The position numbers and the translations under genes were made by a program. The notes under the pieces are model-generated. The model saw nothing but the letters and a program-made list of their open reading frames with translations, was not told the DNA's origin and did no database searches. Source: Cellulomonas sp. ES6 (GTDB lineage Bacteria; Actinomycetota; Actinomycetes; Actinomycetales; Cellulomonadaceae). Taken from it: a stretch of DNA of 64,000 nucleotides. The DNA is taken from contig NZ_CP125655.1 of NCBI RefSeq assembly GCF_030053835.1, forward strand, positions 3,720,001 through 3,784,000, in the 5' to 3' direction. Position 1 is the stretch's first letter, and each line of letters begins with the position of its first letter. This document shows positions 1 to 10,034 of this stretch, one piece after another.

Positions 1-2
1 CC

Positions 3-1028
3 GCCCGGCACCTCGGGGAGCGCGTCGCCGACCTCCGGCTGCTCGTCGTGACCGAGGGCGCACGCTGGCTCGCCGTGCTGGCGCTGACCACGAAGCGGGT
101 GATCCCGCGCCTTCCCGTCCAGGCGCTCACCACGGGCGGGGACTACATGACCCTCGAGTCCGACCGCCACCACCCGCTGGTGCGCCGCGGGCGGGCCGTC
201 GAGGCGCTCGACGCCCTGCTGCGGGGCGCCCCGACCGTGGGCCTGCCCGGGCTCGCGCTCCTGCGCCGGTTCCCCCTCGAGGGCCCGCTCGCCGACGCGC
301 TCGCCGAGGTGGTGCGGCGCCGGCGGCTGCCCGTCGTCGAGCGCTCCCGGGAGACCGGGGCGTGGGCGCCGCGCGAGGCGTTCACGGTGCTCGACGTCCC
401 CGACCCGGTGGACGGCGTCATCGTCGACCCGCCGCTGTCGACCGCGCACCTGCGCCCCGGGGACGCCCAGAAGCTCCGCCGCGTCGTGCGCGGCATCACG
501 CGTGAGACCGGCGAGCCGATCGCGCTGCACCTCGAGGCCGCCCGGCCCGACGCGGACGACCGGTTCGTCGAGCTGCAGTCCGCCGGGTGGAAGGGCGACA
601 CGGACCGCGGAGGGGCGGCCGTCGGGCTGGACCCGCGCCGCGAGCACTGGTTCCGCGACGCCGCCCGGGCGTTCCGGGAGGACGGCGACCTCGCGGTGCT
701 GCGCCTCGCCGCCGGACCGCACACGCTGTGGACCGGGTACCTCGCGCGCTCGGGCGGCGGCTGGTTCGGGATGCTCGACGCGTACGACGAGCGGTTCCGG
801 AAGTTCAGCCCGGGGTCCGTCGGCCGGGTCGTCGCCATGACGTACCTGCTGGGCGCCACGGACGCCCCGTTCGTCGACCCGGGCTTCGGGTCGCACTACG
901 CCGTCGGCGCCCGCCTGTGGCCCGCGCCGCGCACCCAGGTGGACCTGCTGCTGCCCGCCGGGGGGCTCGCCGCGCACGCGCTCGTGCGGGCGGTGCCGCT
1001 GGCCCGGCGCCTCGGCCTGGCCGGGTGA
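3..1028 (+). CDS. GNAT-type acetyltransferase, 5' end outside window
   Basis: The frame is open from the first in-frame codon of the window. The first possible internal start, GTG at 48, has no ribosome binding site, so the gene most likely begins upstream. The C-terminal half resembles the Acetyltransf_6 (CelD/BcsL-like) GNAT fold: a segment with VELQSAGWKG about residue 182 from the GTG, and near residue 250 the AYDERFRKFSPG stretch, which matches the family's YDE...SPG acetyl-CoA-site pattern. Such proteins acylate sugars, envelope polymers or amino compounds. The substrate cannot be read from the sequence. A strong hairpin follows the stop. Confidence 0.6.
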   Translation, partial: ARHLGERVADLRLLVVTEGARWLAVLALTTKRVIPRLPVQALTTGGDYMTLESDRHHPLVRRGRAVEALDALLRGAPTVGLPGLALLRRFPLEGPLADALAEVVRRRRLPVVERSRETGAWAPREAFTVLDVPDPVDGVIVDPPLSTAHLRPGDAQKLRRVVRGITRETGEPIALHLEAARPDADDRFVELQSAGWKGDTDRGGAAVGLDPRREHWFRDAARAFREDGDLAVLRLAAGPHTLWTGYLARSGGGWFGMLDAYDERFRKFSPGSVGRVVAMTYLLGATDAPFVDPGFGSHYAVGARLWPAPRTQVDLLLPAGGLAAHALVRAVPLARRLGLAG

Positions 1029-1033
1029 GACGC

Positions 1034-1079
1034 CGCCGCCCCCGCGCCGGTCCCGGAGGGGGACGGCGCGGGGGCGGCG
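1034..1079. terminator. bidirectional terminator between convergent genes
   Basis: Arms 1034-1049 and 1064-1079 are perfect 16-bp complements with a 14-nt loop. The hairpin lies between the stop of the acetyltransferase (+) and the stop of kgd (-). There is no T-run, as is usual in GC-rich actinobacteria. Confidence 0.75.
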
Positions 1080-1094
1080 CGGGTACCGGGAGGC

Positions 1095-4000
1095 TCAGCG
1101 TTCGAAGGCCGCCCGCAGCAGGTCCGCCTGCTCCGCCTGGTGCACCTTCGCGGAGCCCGCCGCGGTGGACGCCGACGCCGGGCGGGAGACCGCCCGCACC
1201 GGGGCGCCGACCACCTGCGGCAGCGCCATCGACATGAAGCTCCACGGCCCCTGGTTGCGCGGCTCGTCCTGCACCCACACCAGCTCGGCGCCGTCGAACG
1301 GCGCGAGCGCGGCGCGCAGGCCCTCGTGGTCGAGCGGGTAGAGCTGCTCGAACCGGAGCACCGCCGTGCGCTCGTCGCCGAGCTTCTCGCGCTGCGCCAC
1401 GAGGTCCCAGTAGACCTTGCCGGAGCAGAGCAGCACGCGGTCGACCCGCGCCGCGTCCCTCGCCGCCACGTCGTCGCCGATGACCGGCCGGAACGTGCCC
1501 GACGTGAAGTCCTCGACCGCCGACGCCCCGGCCTTGAGCCGCAGCATCGACTTCGGCGTGAACACCACGAGCGGGCGGCGCGGGCGCGTGTACGCCTGGT
1601 GCCGCAGCAGGTGGAAGTACGAGGCGGGCGTCGTGGGCTGCGCCACCGTCATGTTGCCCTCGGCGCACAGCTGCAGGAACCGCTCGATGCGGGCCGACGA
1701 GTGGTCCGGGCCCTGGCCCTCGTAGCCGTGGGGGAGCAGCAGCACGACGGACGAGTGCTGGCCCCACTTCTGCTCGGCGGAGGAGATGAACTCGTCGATG
1801 ACCGTCTGCGCGCCGTTGACGAAGTCGCCGAACTGCGCCTCCCACAGCACCAGGGCGTCGGGACGCTCGACGGAGTAGCCGTACTCGAACCCGAGCGCGG
1901 CGTACTCCGACAGCGAGGAGTCGTACACCCAGAACTTCGCCTGGTCGGCGGACAGGTACAGCAGCGGGGTCCACTCCGCGCCGGTCTCCCGGTCGTGCAG
2001 GACGGCGTGCCGCTGCACGAACGTCCCGCGGCGGGAGTCCTGCCCCGCGAGCCGCACCGGCGTGCCCTCGATGAGCAGCGACCCGAACGCGAGGATCTCG
2101 CCGAAGCCCCAGTCGATGCCGCCCTCGCGCGACATCTGCTCGCGCCGGGCCAGCAGCTGCGCGAGCTTCGGGTGCACCGTGAAGCCCTCGGGCGCCCGGA
2201 CGTGCGCGGCACCGATCCGCTCCAGCACCTTGGCCGGGACGGCCGTCTGCCAGCCGATGATGACGCCCGCGTCCTCGCGCTGGGACTCGGGGCGCTCCAG
2301 GCCGGCCACCGGCTCGGCGTCCGGCGACGGCGGCGTCCAGCCCTCCTCGCGGGTCTCCGCGAACACCCGCTCGAGCTGCGCCTGGTAGTCGCGCAGCACG
2401 TGCTCGGCCTCCTCGAGCGTGATGTCGCCGCGGGACACCAGCGCCTCGGTGTAGAGCTTGCGCACCGAGCGCTTGGCCTCGATGAGGTTGTACATGAGGG
2501 GCTGGGTCATCGAGGGGTCGTCGCCCTCGTTGTGGCCGCGCCGGCGGTAGCAGACCATGTCGATGATGACGTCGCGGTCGAACTGCTCGCGGTACTCGAA
2601 CGCGAGCTCGGCGACCCGGACGCACGCCTCGGGGTCGTCGCCGTTGACGTGGAAGATCGGCACCTGCAGGCCCTTGGCCACGTCGGTGGCGTACTGCGAG
2701 GAGCGCGACGACGACGGGCCGGTGGTGAAGCCGACCTGGTTGTTGATGACGACGTGCACCGTGCCGCCCGTGCGGTAGCCGCGCAGCTGCGCCAGGTTGA
2801 GGGTCTCGAAGACCACGCCCTGGCCCGCGAACGCCGCGTCCCCGTGGATGAGGATCGGCAGCACGGAGAACCCGTCGCCGCCCAGGTCGATCCGGTCCTG
2901 CTTGGCGCGGACGATGCCCTCGAGCACGGGGTCCACGGCCTCCAGGTGCGACGGGTTCGCCGCGAGGTACACCCGCGTCGAGGCGCCGGACTCCGACTGG
3001 AACACGCCCTCGGTCCCGAGGTGGTACTTCACGTCGCCCGAGCCCTGCACGGACTTCGGGTCCTGGTTGCCCTCGAACTCGCTGAAGATCTGCCCGTAGG
3101 ACTTGCCGGCGATGTTCGCGAGCACGTTGAGCCGGCCGCGGTGCGCCATGCCGATGGCGACCTCGTCCAGGCCGCCCTCGGCCGCGCGGGACAGGATCGC
3201 GTCGAGCAGCGGGATGACGGACTCGCCGCCCTCCAGGGAGAACCGCTTCTGCCCGACGTACTTGGTCTGCAGGAACGTCTCGAACGCCTCGGCCGCGTTC
3301 AGGCGGCGCAGGATGCGCAGCTGGTCCTCGCGCGGGGTGGGGGCGTAGCCGGCCTCCAGCCGCTCCTGCAGCCAGCGGCGCTGGCGGGGGTCCTGCAGGT
3401 GCATGTACTCGAAGCCGGTGGTGCGGCAGTACGAGTCGCGCAGCAGGCCGAGCACCTGGCGCAGCGTGGCGCGCGGCCGGCCCGTGAAGCCGCCGGTCGG
3501 GAACGTGCGGTCCAGGTCCCACAGCGACAGGCCGTGCGTCTGCACGTCCAGGTCGGGGTGCTTGCGCAGCCGGTACGCCAGCGGGTCGGTGTCGGCCATG
3601 AGGTGGCCGCGCGACCGGTAGGCGTGGATGAGCTCGGCGATGCGGGCCGGCTTGATGGCCTCGGCGTCCGGGTCGGCCGCCTCCTTGACCCAGCGGATCG
3701 GCTCGTAGGGCACCCGCAGCGACGCGAACACCCGGTCGTAGAACCCGTCCTCGCCGAGCAGCTTGCGGTGCAGGATGCGCAGGAAGTCGCCGGACTGCGC
3801 GCCCTGGATGATGCGGTGGTCGTAGGTGGACGTCACCGTCAGCACCTTGGACACGCCCATCTTGTTGAGCTGCTCGTCGGACGTGCCCTGGAACTCCGCC
3901 GGGTAGTCCATCGCCCCGACGCCGATGATCGTGCCCTGCCCCTGCATGAGGCGCGGCACCGAGTGCACCGTGCCGATGGTGCCGGGGTTGGTCAGCGAGA

Positions 4001-5009
4001 TCGTCGTGCCGGCGAAGTCGTCCACGCCGAGCTTCCCGCCGCGGGCGCGCCGCACGACGTCCTCGTACGCCGTCCAGAACTGGGCGAAGTCGAGCGCCTC
4101 CGCCTTCTTGATGCTCGGCACGAGCAGCTGGCGGGTGCCGTCCGGCTTCGCCAGGTCGATCGCGAGGCCGAGGTTCACGTGCGCCGGCGTCATGACGCCG
4201 GGCTTGCCGTCGACCAGCGTGTACGCGCTGTTCATCGCCGGCATCTCGCCGAGCGCCTCGACCAGCGCGAAGCCGATGAGGTGCGTGAACGAGACCTTCC
4301 CGCCGCGGCCGCGCGCCAGGTGGTTGTTGATGACGATGCGGTTGTCGACGAGCAGCTTGGCCGGGATCGCGCGGACCGACGTCGCGGTCGGCACCTCGAG
4401 GCTGGCCTCCATGTTGGTGACGACGCGCGCGCTGGGGCCGCGCAGGCGCTGCACCTCGTCCGCGGCCTCCGGCGGCTCGAGCTCCGCCTCGCGCGCGGCC
4501 TTCGCGGCGGGCGCGTAGGGGGCGGTCGCGGGCTGCGCGGTCGCCACCGGGGACGTCGTCGGCACCGGCTCGGGGTCGCGCGGCGTCGGCGCCGGGCCCG
4601 CGGGGGCGGAGGCCGCCGGGGCGGGGGCAGGCGGGACCGCGGTGCCGTCACCGGTGTGCGCCGGCCGCGTGGCGCCGGCCTCGGCCACGGTGCCGTCGCG
4701 CTCGCCGCCGGGTGCGCCGTCCGCTGCGGGCGCGGGCGACGCGGCCGGGGCCGGCGTCGCGGTCGCCCCGTCGCCCCCGGAGCCGGACGCGGCACGGCCG
4801 TCGGCGGTGGCGGCGTCCCCCGACGCGCCGTCCGGTGCCCCCGAGGTCGTCGGCTGGGGGGACGAGGGGCGGTAGCCCTCGAAGAAGTCCCACCACGCCG
4901 GGTCGACCGCGGTCTTGTCCTGGAGGTACTGCTCGTACAGCTCGTCCACCAGCCACGCGTTCGCGCCGAAGTCGGCCCGGTTCACGTCTGGCTCGGCATG
5001 CTGGGACAC
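1095..5009 (-). CDS. kgd: multifunctional 2-oxoglutarate decarboxylase/dehydrogenase E1-E2 (Kgd/OdhA)
   Basis: Central TCA-cycle enzyme: ThDP-dependent decarboxylation of 2-oxoglutarate fused to a succinyltransferase-like domain, the arrangement special to actinobacteria. Order: an N-terminal segment with [14 protein letters not shown]; an Ala/Pro/Gly-rich linker of about 120 residues; an E2-type acyltransferase domain (about 190-430) with the DHRIIQG active-site motif; then the E1 body, with ThDP-fold motifs such as GDAAFAGQG and [11 protein letters not shown] chose GTG at 5009 (product 1304 aa) because GAGGAAG lies upstream on the minus strand. The longer GTG at 5039 has no such site. The 2-oxoglutarate identity rests on family knowledge. 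Confidence 0.95.
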   Translation of the reverse strand: MSQHAEPDVNRADFGANAWLVDELYEQYLQDKTAVDPAWWDFFEGYRPSSPQPTTSGAPDGASGDAATADGRAASGSGGDGATATPAPAASPAPAADGAPGGERDGTVAEAGATRPAHTGDGTAVPPAPAPAASAPAGPAPTPRDPEPVPTTSPVATAQPATAPYAPAAKAAREAELEPPEAADEVQRLRGPSARVVTNMEASLEVPTATSVRAIPAKLLVDNRIVINNHLARGRGGKVSFTHLIGFALVEALGEMPAMNSAYTLVDGKPGVMTPAHVNLGLAIDLAKPDGTRQLLVPSIKKAEALDFAQFWTAYEDVVRRARGGKLGVDDFAGTTISLTNPGTIGTVHSVPRLMQGQGTIIGVGAMDYPAEFQGTSDEQLNKMGVSKVLTVTSTYDHRIIQGAQSGDFLRILHRKLLGEDGFYDRVFASLRVPYEPIRWVKEAADPDAEAIKPARIAELIHAYRSRGHLMADTDPLAYRLRKHPDLDVQTHGLSLWDLDRTFPTGGFTGRPRATLRQVLGLLRDSYCRTTGFEYMHLQDPRQRRWLQERLEAGYAPTPREDQLRILRRLNAAEAFETFLQTKYVGQKRFSLEGGESVIPLLDAILSRAAEGGLDEVAIGMAHRGRLNVLANIAGKSYGQIFSEFEGNQDPKSVQGSGDVKYHLGTEGVFQSESGASTRVYLAANPSHLEAVDPVLEGIVRAKQDRIDLGGDGFSVLPILIHGDAAFAGQGVVFETLNLAQLRGYRTGGTVHVVINNQVGFTTGPSSSRSSQYATDVAKGLQVPIFHVNGDDPEACVRVAELAFEYREQFDRDVIIDMVCYRRRGHNEGDDPSMTQPLMYNLIEAKRSVRKLYTEALVSRGDITLEEAEHVLRDYQAQLERVFAETREEGWTPPSPDAEPVAGLERPESQREDAGVIIGWQTAVPAKVLERIGAAHVRAPEGFTVHPKLAQLLARREQMSREGGIDWGFGEILAFGSLLIEGTPVRLAGQDSRRGTFVQRHAVLHDRETGAEWTPLLYLSADQAKFWVYDSSLSEYAALGFEYGYSVERPDALVLWEAQFGDFVNGAQTVIDEFISSAEQKWGQHSSVVLLLPHGYEGQGPDHSSARIERFLQLCAEGNMTVAQPTTPASYFHLLRHQAYTRPRRPLVVFTPKSMLRLKAGASAVEDFTSGTFRPVIGDDVAARDAARVDRVLLCSGKVYWDLVAQREKLGDERTAVLRFEQLYPLDHEGLRAALAPFDGAELVWVQDEPRNQGPWSFMSMALPQVVGAPVRAVSRPASASTAAGSAKVHQAEQADLLRAAFER

Positions 5010-5072
5010 GCGAGGATCGCCCACTTCCTCCGCGGTCACTGACCGCGTCTTCGCCGGATCGGTTCGTGGCCA

Positions 5073-5078
5073 ACCCTA
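5073..5078 (-). promoter_or_regulatory. probable kgd -10 box
   Basis: TAGGGT on the minus strand, giving a leader of roughly 55 nt before the chosen kgd start. No convincing -35. The rest of 5040-5195 holds no gene. Confidence 0.4.
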
Positions 5079-5195
5079 CGTCCTGACTGCGTGTCGTCTC
5101 CCGTCGGGGAGGGTGACGCGCGGGTGGTTCACGTGCTCGTCACACGCCGGGTCCGCGAGGGGTGTCGGGGGCCCCATCCGCGGGTCTGCCCCGGG

Positions 5196-6482
5196 TCAGC
5201 CGCGTGCCAACTCGGTCATGGGCGCGTCGTGCGGGGCGGTCGCCGCGACCCGTGCCGCGACCGCGGAACCGAGCGCGAGGACGACCATCGTCACGGCCAT
5301 CGGGAGCGCGTCGTGCTCCCCGCGCAGGCCGACGAGCGGCGAGACGAGCGCGCCGAGGCCGAACTGGAGCGCCCCGAGCAGGGCCGACCCGGTGCCCGCC
5401 GCCCCCGCCGCCTCGTCGGTGGCGAGGGTGGTGGCGTTGCCGAACACCAGGCCGAGCGCGCTCACGGTGAGGAAGAGCAGCACGAGGGTGGGCAGGCGCG
5501 GCAGGTCGAGCAGCACGACGTCCACCAGCAGCAGCACGCTGAGCACCGCCACCGCGGTCACGCCCGCCGTCAGCAGGCGCCGGGCCCCGAACCGGCCGAC
5601 CAGGGCCGTGCCCAGCCCGGCCACGAGCCCGAGGCCCAGGGCGTTGGCCGCGAAGGCCAGGGAGTACGCCCCGACCGAGAGGCCGAGCACGTTCTGCAGC
5701 ACGAACGGCGAGGCCGAGATGTACGCGAACATCGCGGCGAAGCCGAGCACGAGCGACCCGGTCCAGCCGACGAAGCGCCTGTTGCTGAGCACGGCGCGGG
5801 CGTCCCGGAGGGTGCTCGCCAGGCCGCCGCCGGTGCGGTGCTCGCGGGGGAGCGTCTCGGGGACGAGCGCGAGCACGGCGACGAGCATGAGCGCGCTCGC
5901 CCCGGCGAGGATGGCGAACACGCCCCGCCAGCCCACCGCGGTCACGAGCGTGCCGCCGACCAGCGGGGCCGCGACCGGCGCGACGCCCTGGATGAGCATC
6001 ATGACGCCGAACACGCGGGCGGCGGCGTCCCCGCGCGCCCGGTCGCTGACGACCGCGCGGCTGAGCACCACGCCCGCGGCGCCGCTGAACCCCTGGACGA
6101 ACCTGGCGGCGACGAGGAAGCCGGCGGAGGGCGCGAGCGCGCAGGCCAGCCCCGCTGCGGCGCACACCGCGCTGCCGGCGACGAGCAGCCCGCGGCGGCC
6201 GCGCTGGTCGGAGAGCGGCCCGATCACGAGCTGCCCCAGCGCGAGGCCCACGAGGAACGTCGTCAAGGACAGCTGCACGACCGAGGCGCTGGTGCCGAGG
6301 TCCCGCGCGAGCTGCGGGAACGCCGGCAGGTACATGTCGGTGGCCAGCGGTGCGATCGCGGTGAGGAGGGCGAGGGCGACGGTCACCGCGGGCGTGAGCG
6401 GCCGGTCCCCGCCGAGCTGCGGGGTGCTGCGGGCGGGTGCGGTCGTGGTCGAGGGCACGGCGGGGCCCGGGGACGTGGTCAT
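5196..6482 (-). CDS. MFS multidrug efflux transporter, Bcr/CflA type
   Basis: Proton-driven exporter of the inner membrane with about 12 hydrophobic segments over 428 aa. The TM1 motif ATDMYLPAFP and the loop 2-3 motif GPLSDQRGRR are the Bcr/CflA signatures. I chose ATG 6482 because GGAG sits 8 nt upstream; an in-frame ATG at 6536 would add 18 polar residues and lacks a binding site. It is divergent from a MarR regulator, a common arrangement for a ligand-induced drug pump. Substrate unknown. Confidence 0.85.
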   Translation of the reverse strand: MTTSPGPAVPSTTTAPARSTPQLGGDRPLTPAVTVALALLTAIAPLATDMYLPAFPQLARDLGTSASVVQLSLTTFLVGLALGQLVIGPLSDQRGRRGLLVAGSAVCAAAGLACALAPSAGFLVAARFVQGFSGAAGVVLSRAVVSDRARGDAAARVFGVMMLIQGVAPVAAPLVGGTLVTAVGWRGVFAILAGASALMLVAVLALVPETLPREHRTGGGLASTLRDARAVLSNRRFVGWTGSLVLGFAAMFAYISASPFVLQNVLGLSVGAYSLAFAANALGLGLVAGLGTALVGRFGARRLLTAGVTAVAVLSVLLLVDVVLLDLPRLPTLVLLFLTVSALGLVFGNATTLATDEAAGAAGTGSALLGALQFGLGALVSPLVGLRGEHDALPMAVTMVVLALGSAVAARVAATAPHDAPMTELARG

Positions 6483-6540
6483 GGGGGGTGCTCCAGCGCG
6501 GACGGAGGGCGGCTCGGTGCCGCTGCCGGGGAGCATCCTA

Positions 6541-6590
6541 TCTATGAGGTCATATATGTCGAGTCATATGGGCCGCGGTAGCCTCGAGCG
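6541..6590. promoter_or_regulatory. divergent promoter/operator for MFS pump and MarR regulator
   Basis: An island of A/T in GC-rich DNA. It contains the palindromes CATATATG (6551-6558) and CATATG (6565-6570), a plausible MarR dimer site. TAGCCT at 6579-6584 is followed by 6 nt and the GTG of the MarR gene, so that transcript looks leaderless and the regulator would bind over its own promoter. Confidence 0.5.
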
Positions 6591-7046
6591 GTGACCGACG
6601 CCAGCACCGACGCCACGCACGCCCTGCGGCAGCTCGCCTCCGCGCTGCACGACCTCTCGCGCGCGGTGCGCCGGGAGCAGGACTCCGAGGCCGGTGGGCT
6701 GCCCGGGCTGCCCCCGACGGAGTTCGAGGTCATGCGGTACGTCGACCGGCACCCCGGGACGAGCGTCGGCGGCGCCGCCGAGGCCCTCGGCCTGCGGCAG
6801 AGCAACGTGAGCGCCGCCGTCCGCGGGCTCGCCGGGCGAGGGCTCGTCGAGCGCGTCGCGGACGCCGCCGACCGGCGGGTCGCCCGGCTGCACCCGACGC
6901 CCCTCGCCCGGCGGCGCCGCGAGACGGTCGAGCAGGCGTGGGCGCGGACGCTGGAGACCGCGCTCTCCCGCCTGGGCCCGGCCGACGCCGCGGCGGTCCG
7001 CGACGCCGCCGGGCCGCTCGCGCGCCTGGCCGGTGCCGTCAGGTGA
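6591..7046 (+). CDS. MarR family transcriptional regulator
   Basis: A 151-aa winged-helix repressor. The HTH lies at about residues 44-95 (PTEFEVMRYVDRHPGTSVGGAAEALG, recognition region LRQSNVSAAVRGLAGRGLV), followed by the wing with DRRVARLHPTPLA. It is divergent from the Bcr/CflA pump and probably represses it until a toxic ligand binds. The GTG start follows a TANNNT box by 6 nt, so no Shine-Dalgarno is expected. Confidence 0.88.
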   Translation: MTDASTDATHALRQLASALHDLSRAVRREQDSEAGGLPGLPPTEFEVMRYVDRHPGTSVGGAAEALGLRQSNVSAAVRGLAGRGLVERVADAADRRVARLHPTPLARRRRETVEQAWARTLETALSRLGPADAAAVRDAAGPLARLAGAVR

Positions 7047-7064
7047 CCCGGTGCCGTCAGGTGA
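7030..7064. repeat. 18-bp-period tandem duplication across two convergent stop codons
   Basis: CCGGTGCCGTCAGGTGA occurs at 7030-7046 and again at 7048-7064. The first copy supplies the MarR stop (TGA 7044-7046). The second copy supplies the stop of the minus-strand permease (TCA 7057-7059). Confidence 0.85.
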
Positions 7065-7869
7065 TGTCGCGCCGCAGCGTCGTGAGGCGCCCGACCAGGG
7101 CGAGCACCAGCGCGTAGCCGACCAGGACCAAGGCGCCCGCCGCGGGTGACAGCAGGTCCCCCAGGCCGCTCGCGGAGTAGAACGACCCGCCGCTGATCGC
7201 CTCGCCCGCCGCACCGGGCATGAACCGCGCGATGCCCGCCGTCGCGTCGTTGAGGTTGAGCACCAGCCGCGCGATCGGCTCCACGAACTGCGTGAAGGCC
7301 AGCACGACGATGATCGCCACGACCTGGTTCGGCAGCGCGAACCCGAGCCCGACGCCGAGCACGCACCAGATGGTGAGCGAGAGGACCGTCCGGGCGATGA
7401 CGCCCCACATCTGCGCGTCCCCGAGGAACGCGTCCGCGTCGGTGAAGGCGAACACGGTGGCGCCCGCGGCGACGGTCGCGAGCGTCCCGAGCACGCCGTA
7501 CAGCAGGCCCATCGGGATCGACGCGATCAGCTTGCCGGCCACGAACCGGTTGCGGTCGGGCTGGGCCAGGAGCGTCGGCGTGAGCGTGCGGTGCCGGAAC
7601 TCCGCGGTCACGGCCAGGACCCCGACCAGCAGCGGCAGGGCGTACCCCAGCGAGGCGGGCAGGGAGTACACCGCCACGGCGATGTCCCGCGGGTCGACGA
7701 CCGGCGTGGCGCCGCCGCCCGTGGAGACCTGCGAGCCGTCGTCGAACGTGAAGGCGAACGCCATCATCGTCCCGAGGAACGCCATGTAGCCGACCATGAC
7801 GACCAGCAGCACCCACCAGGTGCGGGTCGTGACGATCTTCCGGTACTCGGAGACCAGGGTGTCCTTCAT
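7057..7869 (-). CDS. ABC-2 type transporter permease
   Basis: A 270-aa membrane subunit. One hydrophobic segment follows a short N-terminus (WWVLLVVMVGYMAFLGTMMAF), and at least five more follow, as in ABC-2 exporters that pair with a separate ATPase. ATG 7869 overlaps the stop of the ATPase gene by 4 bp (ATGA), indicating translational coupling. The product likely exports a drug, lipid or peptide; nothing here shows which. Confidence 0.8.
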   Translation of the reverse strand: MKDTLVSEYRKIVTTRTWWVLLVVMVGYMAFLGTMMAFAFTFDDGSQVSTGGGATPVVDPRDIAVAVYSLPASLGYALPLLVGVLAVTAEFRHRTLTPTLLAQPDRNRFVAGKLIASIPMGLLYGVLGTLATVAAGATVFAFTDADAFLGDAQMWGVIARTVLSLTIWCVLGVGLGFALPNQVVAIIVVLAFTQFVEPIARLVLNLNDATAGIARFMPGAAGEAISGGSFYSASGLGDLLSPAAGALVLVGYALVLALVGRLTTLRRDIT

Positions 7870-8849
7870 CGCGCACCTCCGGTGGACGCGTCGGCGGCGG
7901 TCGGCCCGGTGGCGGTCGGCGGTGCCCCGGGCGGGGCGGCGTGCTCGGCGGTCGACGACGTCAGGCTGAGGAACAGCTCCTCCAGGCCGGCGGCGTGCGT
8001 GGCGAGCTCGTGCAGCTCGAGACCGGCCGCGAACGCGGCGTGCCCGACGGCGGCGGCGTCGGTGCCGGTGACCTCGACGACGCCGGGAGCGACGGGGCCG
8101 GCCGTCCAGCCGTGGGCGGCCACGAGCGCGTCCAGCCGCTGCGCGTCCGGCGAGGAGATGCGGACGCGCGGCTCCGTCATGCGCCCCAGCTCCTCGAGCG
8201 TGGAGGCGTGCACCAGGCGGCCGCCGGCGATGATGACGACGTCGTCGACCGTCTGCTGCACCTCGGAGAGCACGTGCGAGGACACCAGGACGGTCCGGCC
8301 CTGGGCGGCGAGCGCCCGCAGCAGGTCGCGCAGCCAGCGGATGCCCTCGGGGTCCAGGCCGTTCGCGGGCTCGTCCAGCAGCAGCACGGGCGGGTCGCCC
8401 AGCAGCGTGGTCGCCAGCGCGAGCCGCTGCCGCATGCCGAGGGAGAAGCCGCCGACCCGGCGCTTCGCGGCGAACCCCAGCCCCACGAGGTCGAGCACCT
8501 CGGGCGCCCGGGAGTCCGGGACCCCGGCCTGCGGCGCGAACACGCGCAGGTGGTCCAGCGCCGTGCGGCCGGGGTGGAAGTCCGCGGCCTCGAGCGCGGC
8601 GCCGACGGTCCGCATGGGGCGGTCGAGCTCGGTGTAGCGGCGGCCCCCGATGGTGGCGGTGCCGCTGGTCGGCGTCACCAGCCCCAGCAGCATCCGCAGC
8701 GTCGTCGTCTTGCCGGCGCCGTTCGGGCCGAGGAACCCGGTCACCCGGCCGGGCCGGACGGTGAAGCTCAGGTCGTCGACGGCCCGGACCTGGCCGAACG
8801 TCTTCGTGAGGTGGCTGACCTCGATGGCGTGCGTGGCGTCGGGTGGCAT
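7866..8849 (-). CDS. ABC transporter ATP-binding protein (exporter type)
   Basis: 327 aa. Walker A GPNGAGKTT near residue 40, signature FSLGMRQRLALA, Walker B VLLLDEPANGLDPEG and the switch His in VSSHVLSE. The C-terminal ~90 residues are the accessory domain typical of DrrA/CcmA-like ATPases of ABC-2 exporters. It is first gene of a two-gene operon with the permease. ATG 8849 is preceded by TAGGGT plus 6 nt on the minus strand, consistent with a leaderless message. Confidence 0.88.
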   Translation of the reverse strand: MPPDATHAIEVSHLTKTFGQVRAVDDLSFTVRPGRVTGFLGPNGAGKTTTLRMLLGLVTPTSGTATIGGRRYTELDRPMRTVGAALEAADFHPGRTALDHLRVFAPQAGVPDSRAPEVLDLVGLGFAAKRRVGGFSLGMRQRLALATTLLGDPPVLLLDEPANGLDPEGIRWLRDLLRALAAQGRTVLVSSHVLSEVQQTVDDVVIIAGGRLVHASTLEELGRMTEPRVRISSPDAQRLDALVAAHGWTAGPVAPGVVEVTGTDAAAVGHAAFAAGLELHELATHAAGLEELFLSLTSSTAEHAAPPGAPPTATGPTAADASTGGAR

Positions 8850-8855
8850 GCCCCG

Positions 8856-8861
8856 ACCCTA
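8856..8861 (-). promoter_or_regulatory. leaderless -10 box of ABC exporter operon
   Basis: TAGGGT on the minus strand, then CGGGGC, then ATG. Confidence 0.5.
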
Positions 8862-8948
8862 GGAGCCGGCGGCGGCCCGGCGGATCCGTCGCGAGGCGGA
8901 AACCGCGCGCCGCCGTGGCCGGCGGGCCTCCGCCGCCGGACGGAGCCG

Positions 8949-10034
8949 CTAGAACGCGGCGGTCGCGGGCCGGGACGTGCGCCGCGAGGGGAGCATCACG
9001 CGCATGGTGCAGCCGGTGTCCGTGTCGGCGACCTCGACCGTGCCGCCGTGGAGCGTGACCGCCCAGCGCACGATCGACAGCCCGAGCCCGGTGCCGCCCG
9101 TGGAGATCTGCCCGGTGATCGCCGGCGTGTTGCCGCGCGCGAACCGCTCGAAGACGCGCTGCCGCTGGTCGGCCGCGATGCCGGGGCCCTGGTCGACGAC
9201 GTCGATCCGCACCCAGCCGCCGGCGCGGTGCGCCTCGAGCCGGACGGGGGCGCCGCGCGGGGAGTGCCGCACCGCGTTCTGCACGAGGTTGGCCACCACC
9301 TGGTGCAGGCGCTCGCGGTCGGCGGGCACCGTGAGGTCCGGCGGCTCCACCTGCACCGGGAACGTGAGGTCCTTGGAGGCGCCGACCAGGCGCCCCTCCT
9401 GCGCGGCCTCCTCGAGGAACTGCTGCAGCGGCACCTCGGTGACCTGCAGGTCGACCGCCCCCGCCTCGAGGCGCGACAGGTCGAGCAGGGTGGCGACGAG
9501 CCGGCTGAGGCGCTGCGTCTGGGCCAGGGCGGCGCGCATGGACTCCGGGTCGGGGTCGCTCACCCCGTCGACGATGTTCTCGAGCTGGGCCTGCAGGGCG
9601 GTGACCGGGGTGCGCAGCTCGTGCGACACGTTCGCGACCATCTCGCGGCGCAGGGAGTCGGCCTGCTCGAGGTCGTCCGCCATGCGGTTGAACGCCGCCG
9701 CGAGCTCGCCCACCTCGTCGCGGCTCGTCGCGCGCACGCGGCGGCTGTAGTCGCCCGCCGCCATGGCCCGCGCGGCCGCGGTCATCTCCCGCAGCGGCGA
9801 CGTCATGCCGCGGGCGAGCACCTGCGTCATGACGAGGGCGATGACGATGACGATCGGGAACGTCCGCGTCGGGCCCAGCGCGTTGTTCAGGCCGATCCAC
9901 GTCAGCAGGGCGGCGACGAACACCGCCGCCGCGACGAGCACGCCCAGCTTGATCTTGATGGAGCGCAGCCGGTCGAGCGGCCGCACGTCCGGCAGCCGCC
10001 CGACGCGCGGCCGCTGGTGCCGGGGGACCGTCAC
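8949..10034 (-). CDS. two-component sensor histidine kinase
   Basis: 361 aa. Two membrane segments near the N-terminus (about 26-46 and 52-70) are separated by only a few residues, so there is almost no extracellular sensor. A HAMP region (PLREMTAAARAMAAGDYSRR) follows, then the HisKA box with phospho-His in VSHELRTP. The ATPase core has the N box NLVQNAVRHSP and the G boxes DQGPGIA and GGTGLGLSI. GTG 10034 overlaps the regulator stop (GTGA). With so short an external loop it may sense within the membrane or from the cytoplasm. Confidence 0.9.
   Translation of the reverse strand: MTVPRHQRPRVGRLPDVRPLDRLRSIKIKLGVLVAAAVFVAALLTWIGLNNALGPTRTFPIVIVIALVMTQVLARGMTSPLREMTAAARAMAAGDYSRRVRATSRDEVGELAAAFNRMADDLEQADSLRREMVANVSHELRTPVTALQAQLENIVDGVSDPDPESMRAALAQTQRLSRLVATLLDLSRLEAGAVDLQVTEVPLQQFLEEAAQEGRLVGASKDLTFPVQVEPPDLTVPADRERLHQVVANLVQNAVRHSPRGAPVRLEAHRAGGWVRIDVVDQGPGIAADQRQRVFERFARGNTPAITGQISTGGTGLGLSIVRWAVTLHGGTVEVADTDTGCTMRVMLPSRRTSRPATAAF

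Noticed and set aside
1140..5042. A 1300-codon open frame on the plus strand opposite kgd
   Set aside because: It is the antisense shadow of kgd, caused by high GC at third positions; the composition is Arg/Gly/Val-rich with no domain.
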